DNA of 64,000 nucleotides from Paraburkholderia sp. PGU19 (GTDB lineage Bacteria > Pseudomonadota > Gammaproteobacteria > Burkholderiales > Burkholderiaceae): contig NZ_AP023180.1 in NCBI RefSeq assembly GCF_013426915.1, positions 1,054,001-1,118,000 of the forward strand, given 5' to 3'. The notes under the pieces were generated by a model. That model was not told the DNA's origin. It saw only the letters and a list, made by a program, of their open reading frames with translations, and did not search any database. Both the position numbers and the translations under genes were made by a program. Of the stretch, positions 18,003 through 25,999 are shown one piece after another (positions within the stretch are counted from its first letter, which is position 1; each line of letters begins with the position of its first letter).

Positions 18003-18505
18003 ATCGGACTCCTGGCGTTGAATGTGACAGAGACGACTTGCGCGGGACATCCATTAGACGGGGACGCATTTTGGATCGCCAATTAATTTAGCCTATCCAC
18101 TGCAACGGCTTGGTTGACCAGGATTCGTCTGGCTACAGCCTGCCGATTTCCATACAATAAGATTAATTTAACAAGCTTTAACGCAGCGATCCGAAAATGG
18201 ATTGGCATTCGCTCACATATGTACCGTATTGTGCAGGCCAACAAATTGATCGATAGCGATACCTCGCAGCGCATTGATGAGATTCAATCATTGGCGATCG
18301 TGCATGAATCAGTGTGAAAGCAACCGCATAAACAGAAAGTACGTTCTGAAAATACCAGCCTTGCACTAATCGCTCAAAGCCTTTAACCGCGCGGGTTTCG
18401 ACGCCCGATTATCACTGCGGATTCACTGCCACCCGCCTCCCCTTTCCACCCCGACACGGTATCGGCTAGAGTTCCCTCTGTGATGCAGGTCCTATTGGAG
18501 AAGAC
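18003..18505. other. Non-coding region between DUF3562 and the flavin reductase
   Basis: About 500 bp of relatively AT-rich sequence without a supported gene. It must carry the promoter of the DUF3562 gene on the minus strand and that of the reductase on the plus strand. No clear operator palindrome was found. Confidence 0.5.
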
Positions 18506-19222
18506 ATGCGCGACAACCTGATTCCCGTCATCGTTAGCCGGAAATGGCAAATTGCCAAGGGGTACCATGCCGTTGAACTTCGAACGACGTCAAAATCGGC
18601 GCTTCCGCCGTTTAACGATGGGTCGTGTGTCACACTCAGCCTGAATAGCGGTGGTGACAAGGAAAGAACTTATCCCTTGCTCGGTGTTTCGTCCCTGTCA
18701 GATGGTTACGTGGTTGGCACGAGACAAGATGGTGATGGCAGAACGGATAGTCTGCTATCCCAGTTTCCATTGAATGAACGAGACGAAGTGTTTGTCGGCT
18801 CTCCCCAAAGCCCGCCGACAATTTTGGACCATCGTGCGCGATCTATTCTGTTTGCTGGCGGAATCGGCGCAGCATCGATCGCGGGAATCGCGAAGCGGCT
18901 TGCCTCGGCGGGGCAAAGGTTCGAGGTGCACAACTTCGCGCGATCGGCCGATCGCGCGGTGCTTCGAGAAGAATTCGACGCGCTTCGAAGTCACGGTAAG
19001 GTCTATCACCATTTCGGCCTTTCCGATGATCTATTCGCGCAGAAGAGTTCCCACGCAATGAGTCCAACGCATGCCAACACACAGATTTACTGCAGCGGCC
19101 CCCCTGCTTTCATGGATCTCATTGAACGCCAGGCCCGCGAATGGGTGTATGCAGCGAACGTTCATAAAATTGCCCTTGGCGACCAAACGGCATGCTCAGC
19201 CGCCATTGCCCCTTCTGCCTGA
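18506..19222 (+). CDS. VanB/phthalate-dioxygenase-reductase-like protein lacking the ferredoxin domain
   Basis: A 238-residue ferredoxin-NADP reductase-fold protein of the VanB / phthalate dioxygenase reductase type. The flavin-binding region around RTYPLLGVSSLSDGY is followed by the nucleotide-binding motif LFAGGIGAASIAGIAKRL and the conserved YCSGPPAFMDLIERQA. VanB-type enzymes carry a plant-type [2Fe-2S] domain of about 85 residues after this point; here the protein stops within 25 residues and the DNA downstream does not encode the C-x4-C-x2-C motif. The gene has a good GGAG site. It is either a naturally short two-domain reductase using a separate ferredoxin or a decayed gene. No oxygenase is adjacent. 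Confidence 0.75.
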   Translation: MRDNLIPVIVSRKWQIAKGYHAVELRTTSKSALPPFNDGSCVTLSLNSGGDKERTYPLLGVSSLSDGYVVGTRQDGDGRTDSLLSQFPLNERDEVFVGSPQSPPTILDHRARSILFAGGIGAASIAGIAKRLASAGQRFEVHNFARSADRAVLREEFDALRSHGKVYHHFGLSDDLFAQKSSHAMSPTHANTQIYCSGPPAFMDLIERQAREWVYAANVHKIALGDQTACSAAIAPSA

Positions 19223-19295
19223 GGCCCGTGATCTGCTAAACGTGCAGTGCGGCTACGCAAGTTGCTTGTGGCCGCCGCACTCAACCCGGTAATCC

Positions 19296-21005
19296 CTATA
19301 AGTTCTCGCGGATCATCGCGAACACGTCGGCGGACTGTCCCTGCAGCATGGCTTTCGCTGAATACAGGACCATTCCGTACGCAGAACCCCACTCGATCTT
19401 CGGCGGCATGACGAGTGTCATGGTATCGACTTTGACGTTCAGAAGCGCGGGGCCGGGCTGGTTCAACCAGGTCACGACGGCTTCTTCGAGTTCATCGGCT
19501 TTCGCCACCGTGCGCCCCCACAATCCGATCGCCTCGGCAACCTTGCCGAAGTCCGGATTCTGCAGGCCCGTATAGAGCGGAAGCATGCCTTCGGACTTCT
19601 GCTCGATGTCGATGAATCCAAGCTTGCCGTTGTCGAACACGACCACCTTGACGGGCAGCTTCTCCTGCACGACCGTCATGAGCTCGCCGAACAGCATGGC
19701 GAGACCTCCATCGCCGGACATGGAAATCACCTGGCGTCCGGGTTGGCACTTCTGCAGCCCCATTGACATCGGCAGGGCTGCCGCCATCGTGCCGTGCAGC
19801 AAGCTCGAAAACACCCGGCGTTGTCCATTCGTGTCGATATGCCGGTAAAGCCAGACGGTGGGCGTCCCGTCGTCGGCGCAGAAAAGCGCATCGCTCGCTG
19901 CATACCGGTTGATCAACTCGGTCAGATAGATGGGCGGAATCGTTCCACGATTCGACGGCACAGCCTTCGACAAATGTGTTTCCACTGCGCGGGCATGCCG
20001 CTCGACGAGCTTGTCGCGAAACTCGGTCGACGTGCGCGGTTTGAGACGCGGCAACAAGGCTGCCATCGTCGACTTGATGTCGCCGACCAGCCCTAGCGTA
20101 ACAGGATGCCGGCGGCCAAGATGATCGGGTGCGATGTCGATCTGAACGATCTTTGCCTTATCCGGGTAGAACTGCCGCCACGCGAAGTCGGCGCCGAGCA
20201 TCAACAAAGTCTCACACTCGGACACCGCCAGATAGCCCGCTTCGCCGCCGATAATGCCCGTCATGCCGACGTTGTACGGGTTGTCATGTTCGAGCGCGTC
20301 TTTGGCGCGGGACGTGTGCGCAATGGGCGCCTTGAGCTGCTCGGCCACCGCCAGGATTTCGGCGTGGGCGCCGCGGCATCCCGAACCGCCATAAATCGCG
20401 ATCTTCTCGCCCGCATTGAGGATTTCAGCGACACGGTCGAGGTCGGCGTCACTTGGCCGGACCATGGGCACGTTCGTGTGGACCCGATACGGGACTTCAT
20501 CGCTCGCACTGGCATGGGCGATATCGACGGGAACGATCAGGACGGCGACACCACCCTTCGCGATCGCAGTCTGACAGGCAATCACTGTTTTGCGTCGCGC
20601 CTGTTCGGGCGTGATGATCATGTCGCAGAACACGCTGCACGATCCGTAGATCGCCTTGAAATCGACTTCCTGCGGAAAATTGAAGCCGAGTTCCTCACTC
20701 GCCACCTGGGTTGCGATCAGGATAACGGGAGCACGATTGCGATTGGCGTCCACCAGTCCGTTGATGAAGTGAAGGCTGCCAGGGCCGCAGCTTCCCGCAA
20801 CGGCCGTGAGGTTACCCGTCAACATGGCTTCGCCTTCGGCGGCGAACGCCCCCGCCTCCTCGTGGCGCACATGGACCCACTCGATTTCGCTCTCGTTAAT
20901 GTGGTGGGCGATGAGATTCAACGTGTCGCCCACGATCCCGTAGCAATGCTTTACGCCTGCCTCTTCCAGAACTTCGACAATGATTTCCGCAACTTCCTTG
21001 CTCAT
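19296..21005 (-). CDS. poxB: Pyruvate:ubiquinone oxidoreductase-like ThDP enzyme
   Basis: A 569-residue thiamine-diphosphate enzyme of the PoxB/acetolactate synthase superfamily, near the 572 residues of E. coli PoxB. The catalytic Glu is E50 in VRHEEAGAFAAEGEA. A central FAD-type domain follows, and the ThDP motif runs from SGDGGLAMLFGEL to VVVFDNGKLGF. PoxB converts pyruvate to acetate and CO2 and passes electrons to ubiquinone at the membrane. The C-terminal end is somewhat different from E. coli and lacks an obvious amphipathic lipid-binding helix, so a pyruvate decarboxylase/oxidase of other specificity is possible. It is convergent with the flavin reductase. Confidence 0.8.
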   Translation of the reverse strand: MSKEVAEIIVEVLEEAGVKHCYGIVGDTLNLIAHHINESEIEWVHVRHEEAGAFAAEGEAMLTGNLTAVAGSCGPGSLHFINGLVDANRNRAPVILIATQVASEELGFNFPQEVDFKAIYGSCSVFCDMIITPEQARRKTVIACQTAIAKGGVAVLIVPVDIAHASASDEVPYRVHTNVPMVRPSDADLDRVAEILNAGEKIAIYGGSGCRGAHAEILAVAEQLKAPIAHTSRAKDALEHDNPYNVGMTGIIGGEAGYLAVSECETLLMLGADFAWRQFYPDKAKIVQIDIAPDHLGRRHPVTLGLVGDIKSTMAALLPRLKPRTSTEFRDKLVERHARAVETHLSKAVPSNRGTIPPIYLTELINRYAASDALFCADDGTPTVWLYRHIDTNGQRRVFSSLLHGTMAAALPMSMGLQKCQPGRQVISMSGDGGLAMLFGELMTVVQEKLPVKVVVFDNGKLGFIDIEQKSEGMLPLYTGLQNPDFGKVAEAIGLWGRTVAKADELEEAVVTWLNQPGPALLNVKVDTMTLVMPPKIEWGSAYGMVLYSAKAMLQGQSADVFAMIRENL

Positions 21006-21563
21006 GTATGTCTCCGAAATGCAAAGTGACAGGGAGAGAAAACACGCTAGAGGGACGACTACGCGCAGCTTTGGTCGTCACGCGCCGAGGGGACGCGACC
21101 CGCACCGTGCCTGCGTTCGGCATTATCAAACCGGTGCGCCGGAGCATCGAACGCTCAGCGAGTTGAGGTTTGCTTGAAAGATCTAACGTGCGTCGATCAT
21201 AGTGAGCAGCAGGAAGGACCGCTATTACATAAAGCTGCAATCCGCCTCGTGTATTCCGGTCACGCTGGCTTTGCGCATGTGCTCATCTAATTTGCCGATT
21301 TCGTCTGACGTATAGAACACCGCCCGGACGTCATTACTGGCAATAGTTCGCCCTATCTCTCGCCAAACGTCGCAATCGAAAATATCTCGTAAGGACTCTG
21401 ACGTTCAGCATTCATACGCCGATGCTCTAATGACTTCGCTTTTGCGGAGTCCCCGCGAAGCCTCCCGCTCTGAGCGGCGCCAGTAATGCGATGGATAACT
21501 GAAGTGCCTGCCTTTGTGCGCCGCGATCATCCCCGCAAGATGAATTCCAACAAGGAGCCAGAT
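21006..21563. other. Divergent intergenic region between poxB and the phosphoesterase gene
   Basis: This 558-bp region separates two divergent genes and should hold both promoters. No supported gene is present. A ribosome binding site (AAGGAG) lies at 21552-21557, just before the phosphoesterase start. No clear operator could be picked out by eye. Confidence 0.5.
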
Positions 21564-23237
21564 ATGCAATGGCGTCAGGCAGCACTTGGTTCGCTCACGG
21601 TCGCAGCATTTGCATCGACAATCGCATGGAGTGCCAGCGACGAGCACGGCAAGGACCGGCGGAGCGACACCCACACGGCAACACCCATCAAGCACCTGGT
21701 TGTGATCTATGGCGAGAACATCTCGTTCGACCACTACTTCGCAACCTACCCCCACGCCACCAACCCGTCCGGCGAACCGGCATTCCGCGCGCTGCCCGGC
21801 ACGCCGGAGGTGAACGGTCTTTCGGGCGGGCTTCTGACCAACAACCCCAACGCCACGAATGCGGCCAACGGAACAAGCGCGGCCAACCCGTTCCGTCTGG
21901 ACCGCACCCAGGCCGCCACCGCCGACCAGAACCATGCGTACACAGCCGAGCAGCAAGCGTATGACAACGGCGCGGCCGATCTCTTCCCTAAATACACCGG
22001 CAAGGGCACGACGGGCGGCGCAGGCGCCTTCGGGACGGCCGGTCAGGTTATGGGCTACTACGACGGCAATACGGTCACCGCGCTGTGGAACTATGCACAA
22101 CGGTTCGCAATGAGCGACAACGCCTATACGTCGACTTACGGGCCGTCGACGCCGGGCGCGCTCGAAGTGGTCTCCGGCCAGACCAACGGCATGAAGGTTG
22201 TACTGACCACGAAGCAGCCTTCCGTTGCAGGCTCATACTATGTGAACGACGGGCAAGGCGGGTACACGATGATCAATGACGTCGACCCCGCTAACGACAC
22301 CTGCTCCAGTACCACCGATACAGCGCTGATGGCCGGCAAAAATATCGGCGACCTGCTGAACGCACGCGACATTTCGTGGGGCGGCTTCATGGGCGGCTTC
22401 AACCTCGGCACGACGAACTCTAACGGCACCATGGGTTGCAAGCGCAGCACACTGTCCACCGTCGTCGGTTCTGCGACGGCCGACTATATTCCGCACCACA
22501 ACTGGTTCCAGTACTACGCATCGACGGCAAATCCGAAACATTTGCGCCCGAGTTCCATCCGCGCGATTGGGCACAGCACGGCAAAAGACGGGAAAACGCC
22601 GGACCCAGCCAATCATCAATACGATACGGATGACTTCTTCGATACGGTGAATGCCGGCAACTTCCCGGCCGTGAGCTTCCTGAAGGCGCCGGCTTTCCAG
22701 GACGGCCACGCCGGGTATTCGGACCCACTCGACGAGCAGGCTTTCGTCACGAAGGTCGTCAACTTCCTGCAGCAGCAGAAGGAATGGGACGATACGGCCG
22801 TCATCGTTGCATGGGACGACTCCGATGGCTGGTACGACCATGCTTATGCGATGCCAACGAGCGCGTCTTATGACTCAGTTGCCGATCAGTTGAACGCGCC
22901 GGGCATTTGCGGCACGGGCTCGGCACACAATGGCGTACTGGGCAAACCCGTGAACGGCCGCTGCGGTCCTGGTACGCGTATTCCGTTCGTCGTGATCTCG
23001 CCGTGGGCCAAAGAAAACCATGTGGACCATACATTGATCGACCAGTCATCGGTGGTGCGATTCATCGAAGACAACTGGCTCGACGGTGAGCGTATCGGTG
23101 GCGGATCGTTCGATGCACATGCCGGCAGCATCATGGGCATGTTCGACTTCAACCGCCGCGGTGACGGCCACTCTCAGCGCAAGCTCTTCCTCGACCCCGC
23201 GACAGGTCTCCCCGTCGACACGCCGCCGAAGATTTGA
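21564..23237 (+). CDS. Secreted alkaline-phosphatase-superfamily phosphoesterase (phospholipase C / AcpA-like)
   Basis: A 557-residue exported phosphoesterase of the phospholipase C / acid phosphatase AcpA family. A signal peptide covers about residues 1-24 (QWRQAALGSLTVAAFASTIAWSA). The metal site begins with IKHLVVIYGENISFDHYFATYP, where NISFDHYF matches the family N-x-S-F-D-x-Y/L-F motif. AWDDSDGWYDHAY supplies the second metal-binding set, and RIPFVVISPWAK and DQSSVVRFIEDNW are family blocks. The start at 21564 has AAGGAG; an in-frame ATG at 21540 lacks one. It is shorter than the 700-residue PlcH/PlcN enzymes, so a phosphatase role is more likely than a haemolytic one. Confidence 0.88.
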   Translation: MQWRQAALGSLTVAAFASTIAWSASDEHGKDRRSDTHTATPIKHLVVIYGENISFDHYFATYPHATNPSGEPAFRALPGTPEVNGLSGGLLTNNPNATNAANGTSAANPFRLDRTQAATADQNHAYTAEQQAYDNGAADLFPKYTGKGTTGGAGAFGTAGQVMGYYDGNTVTALWNYAQRFAMSDNAYTSTYGPSTPGALEVVSGQTNGMKVVLTTKQPSVAGSYYVNDGQGGYTMINDVDPANDTCSSTTDTALMAGKNIGDLLNARDISWGGFMGGFNLGTTNSNGTMGCKRSTLSTVVGSATADYIPHHNWFQYYASTANPKHLRPSSIRAIGHSTAKDGKTPDPANHQYDTDDFFDTVNAGNFPAVSFLKAPAFQDGHAGYSDPLDEQAFVTKVVNFLQQQKEWDDTAVIVAWDDSDGWYDHAYAMPTSASYDSVADQLNAPGICGTGSAHNGVLGKPVNGRCGPGTRIPFVVISPWAKENHVDHTLIDQSSVVRFIEDNWLDGERIGGGSFDAHAGSIMGMFDFNRRGDGHSQRKLFLDPATGLPVDTPPKI

Positions 23238-23353
23238 CGCCACGCGAGCACCGTCAGTCGATGCATGACGCATGCGCCCTTACCTGCTGACATGGCAGGG
23301 AGGGCACACTTCTTACGCCGCGTGGCTTCGAGGCACCCGACGGATATCCCTCG

Positions 23354-23548
23354 TCAATTGATAGAAGCAAGGTGACGAAGAAGAAACTCTCCGTCCTCCG
23401 TGATGCGAGGGCGTACTGCCCCGCCCGCAAGCCGCTCCAGCGCGACAAGCTGGCATTCGAGCAATGTACCAAGTTCTTCCCGATCGCCAATGTGATCGGC
23501 GGAATCCTTGATCAGCATCAATGTTGCAAATTCGTGGGCGCTGAGCAC
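23354..23548 (-). CDS. Small uncharacterised protein, paralogue of the product at 14021-14272
   Basis: A 64-residue product using a GTG start at 23548 (AGGA lies eight bases upstream). It begins LSAHEFATLML, continues with ELGTLLECQLVALE and ends RPRITEDGEFLLRHLA. The order of motifs and many residues match the 83-residue protein at 14.1 kb, so the two are paralogues of one small family. An upstream TTG would add six residues but has no ribosome binding site. No function is known; a compact winged-helix-like fold is a guess. It lies convergent to the phosphoesterase gene. Confidence 0.65.
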   Translation of the reverse strand: MLSAHEFATLMLIKDSADHIGDREELGTLLECQLVALERLAGGAVRPRITEDGEFLLRHLASIN

Positions 23549-23839
23549 GGGATGTTCCTGATGCAAAGAGGGAAACGCTGGTCGTCAGGTTTGCCGTAAC
23601 TGGCGTTCGGTGACGACCCACAACGGCGGATTCAATACCGAGGGCGAAAAGCTTAACGTCGAAATGTGACAGCATGAGGACGGCCGTTCTGGCGCTGAAC
23701 ACCCGGCGCAGATGCATATATGGTGACTGCTGATTGGCAGGTCCTATCCCGGCGTGGTAAAAAAGACTTCCGTCGTGGGCGGCCGCTCCGTCCCAGAACG
23801 CGATCGCGAATGCGACTTTCAACGTTTACAGGTTCAAAA

Positions 23840-24043
23840 ATGGCAACTGGCACAGTGAAATGGTTTAACGATGCGAAGGGCTTTGGTTTCATCACGCCGG
23901 ACGAAGGCGGCGAAGACCTGTTCGCCCACTTCTCCGAAATCAAGACTGAAGGCTTCAAGTCATTGCAGGAAAACCAGAAAGTAAGCTTCGAAGTGAAGAT
24001 GGGACCGAAGGGCAAACAGGCGGCAAATATCAAGCCGGTGTAA
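23840..24043 (+). CDS. Cold-shock domain protein (CspA family)
   Basis: A 67-residue single cold-shock domain protein that binds single-stranded RNA/DNA and acts as an RNA chaperone. RNP1 is KGFGFI (residues 13-18) and RNP2 is DLFAHF (residues 26-31), both intact. The length is the family norm. About 290 bp separate it from the nearest upstream gene, leaving room for the long structured 5' leader often seen in cold-shock genes. A 12-bp hairpin follows 20 bp after the stop. The start at 23840 gives the invariant [11 protein letters not shown]-terminus. Confidence 0.95.
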   Translation: MATGTVKWFNDAKGFGFITPDEGGEDLFAHFSEIKTEGFKSLQENQKVSFEVKMGPKGKQAANIKPV

Positions 24044-24063
24044 GCGGCACTCGCATCATTCTG

Positions 24064-24094
24064 GCGCGTAACCCGCCCCGCGCGGGTTACGCGC
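24064..24094. terminator. Hairpin terminator after the cold-shock gene
   Basis: A perfect 12-bp inverted repeat (GCGCGTAACCCG / CGGGTTACGCGC) with a 7-nt loop, starting 20 bp after the cold-shock stop codon. No T tract follows, so it may be Rho-assisted or act to stabilise the mRNA 3' end. Confidence 0.65.
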
Positions 24095-24269
24095 ACCGAT
24101 ATGAGCAGGACGGACAAGTGCTGCTCATGATCAATCACGTCACGCACAATCAGGCGACGACGGGCGCCGAGGTATTGTCACTGATCGGCGCAGAGACTGC
24201 CGGATTCTGGAACGCCTGCTCCGCAAGTGAGCGAGCGCACTGCCAATTCGGGCGAACAAAGTCCGCGCC

Positions 24270-25223
24270 CTACGCCTGCCGGTAGTAAAGATTCTGCGGA
24301 TGGCGTGCTTCGGCAAAGAAAAACCACCGCTCGGCGACGAACCCCGCGTACTGAATCGCAGACGCCGAACACAACAGTGCGAACGAAAACCCGATCGACC
24401 GGACGCTGCCGCCGAATGCCACCAGAACGAATGGCACGATGAAACCGGCGACGATGAACGTCCACTTGATGCGCCTCAGCGTCTGCGGCGTCTTGCCATG
24501 AAAGAACTCACGCAGATTGAATGCGCCCGCAGTGAACCCACGCGATTTCTGCTCGACACGCGAAGCGCGAATACCCGTCGCGCTCTGCACCGTGGATTTC
24601 GGTCTGAGCCGCGCATTGCGTGCCAATGACGCGCCACGCGACACGCAACCCGCCAGCGTCAACACGCAGGCCGCCACCGCAAGCGGCGAGACGAGCACGG
24701 GCGCGAGCAGCGCAGCGCAGGCCGTCGCGAGCGTAAAGCCCGACGCGCAGCCGAGCAGCACGAAGTTGACCAGCGTGAGCGGCGTCGCCCACTCCTGCAG
24801 AAAACGCAGGCACGCGTAGATCATGCCCGTGCAGACGAACAGCAGCGCACTCGCGATCACGGCGATGAAGCCGATCGCGAGCGTGTACGGCGAACCCAAC
24901 GCATGCGCAACACCATAAGCGAACGTGCAGGCAAGGAACGCAGGCAGGCACAGGCATTCGCGCGAGAGCCACGACGTACGCCACATCGCAATGGCCCGCC
25001 ACGCGCGCTCGGGATGACCGAGATGGAAGAACGATGCGACGAGCCCCAACGCGCCAAGCAGACACGACAGCGCCGTGCCGACGATATAAAGAATCGGCGG
25101 CACGGCGGCTGCATCGCCGAGGCCCAATCGCAAAGCCGCTTCGACGCCGACCAGCGCGATCAGTAGCCCTTGCCCCGCCCCGATCAACGTCGTCAGGAAC
25201 ACCACTGAAAAAGCCGGATTCAT
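24270..25223 (-). CDS. soeC: Membrane anchor subunit of a molybdoenzyme (DmsC/SoeC type)
   Basis: A 317-residue integral membrane protein with about eight hydrophobic segments, of the DmsC family that anchors molybdo-iron-sulfur complexes and exchanges electrons with the quinone pool. Typical features are NPAFSVVFLTTLIGAGQGL at the N-terminus and LGLVASFFHLGHPERAWRAIAMWRTSWLSRE, containing the conserved His and the loop near the quinone site. It is the third gene of the operon, 24 bp after the iron-sulfur subunit. The assignment to SoeC follows from the A and B subunits; DmsC proteins of other complexes look similar. Confidence 0.8.
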   Translation of the reverse strand: MNPAFSVVFLTTLIGAGQGLLIALVGVEAALRLGLGDAAAVPPILYIVGTALSCLLGALGLVASFFHLGHPERAWRAIAMWRTSWLSRECLCLPAFLACTFAYGVAHALGSPYTLAIGFIAVIASALLFVCTGMIYACLRFLQEWATPLTLVNFVLLGCASGFTLATACAALLAPVLVSPLAVAACVLTLAGCVSRGASLARNARLRPKSTVQSATGIRASRVEQKSRGFTAGAFNLREFFHGKTPQTLRRIKWTFIVAGFIVPFVLVAFGGSVRSIGFSFALLCSASAIQYAGFVAERWFFFAEARHPQNLYYRQA

Positions 25224-25247
25224 GCCACTCTCCCTTGACGTACTGCT

Positions 25248-25985
25248 TCAGACGCGCGTCGCGATCGAAGCGAGATGAAGCTCGCCGCGTTCGACCTGCG
25301 TTTCGACGGATGCGATTTCGTCGCTTTCGGACGGTGTCTTGCGCGAACATGATCCGCCGCTGCACGCCGACACCTTCTGGCGTGGCAGATAATGATTCGC
25401 GGGCCGCGTGCCCCACTCCGGCATCAGCTGATAACCGCCCCGCTCGCGGATCGCCTTCGACACGACCGATTCCGGATCATGAATATCGCCAAACAGGCGC
25501 GCCGACGTCGGACACGCGAGCACGCACGCCGGCTTGCGATCTCGCTCAGGTAGCGCCTCGTTGTGGATACGGTCCACACAGAGCGTGCACTTGGTCATCT
25601 CCTTGCGCTTCTCGTCGATTTCGCGCGCGCCGTAGGGGCAAGCCCATGCGCAGTACTTGCAGCCGATGCATCGGTCATAATCGACCAGCACCAGGCCGTC
25701 TTCCTTGCGCTTGTAGCTTGCCCCGGTCGGACAGACGGGCACACACGGCGGGTCCTCGCAGTGCAGGCACGACTTCGGAAAATGAATGGTGTCCGTAAGC
25801 GGGAACTCGCCGGCTTCATAGGTCTGCACGCGGTTGAAGAACGTGCCGGACGGATCGGCGTCGTACGGACGAAAGTCCGCCAGACTGCCCGCCTCTCCCG
25901 ACGTATTCCATTCCTTGCAGCTCGTCACGCACGCATGGCAACCCACGCAGACGTTCAGATCGATTACGAGCGCCATCTGTGTCAT
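25248..25985 (-). CDS. soeB: Iron-sulfur subunit of a molybdoenzyme (DmsB/SoeB type)
   Basis: A 245-residue electron-transfer subunit with four 4Fe-4S motifs: CVGCHACVTSCKEW, CLHCEDPPCVPVCP, CIGCKYCAWACP and CTLCVDRI...CVLACP. There is no signal peptide. It would pass electrons between the molybdenum subunit and the membrane anchor. The N-terminal MTQMALVIDLNVCVGCHAC and the NTSG, FFNRVQ and PYGARE blocks are typical of SoeB-type sulfite-oxidising enzymes. The C-terminus has an extra Cys-x4-Cys pair (ACSGGSCS). It starts 14 bp after the stop of the catalytic subunit. Confidence 0.85.
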   Translation of the reverse strand: MTQMALVIDLNVCVGCHACVTSCKEWNTSGEAGSLADFRPYDADPSGTFFNRVQTYEAGEFPLTDTIHFPKSCLHCEDPPCVPVCPTGASYKRKEDGLVLVDYDRCIGCKYCAWACPYGAREIDEKRKEMTKCTLCVDRIHNEALPERDRKPACVLACPTSARLFGDIHDPESVVSKAIRERGGYQLMPEWGTRPANHYLPRQKVSACSGGSCSRKTPSESDEIASVETQVERGELHLASIATRV

Positions 25986-25999
25986 GTGATGCTCCCCGT

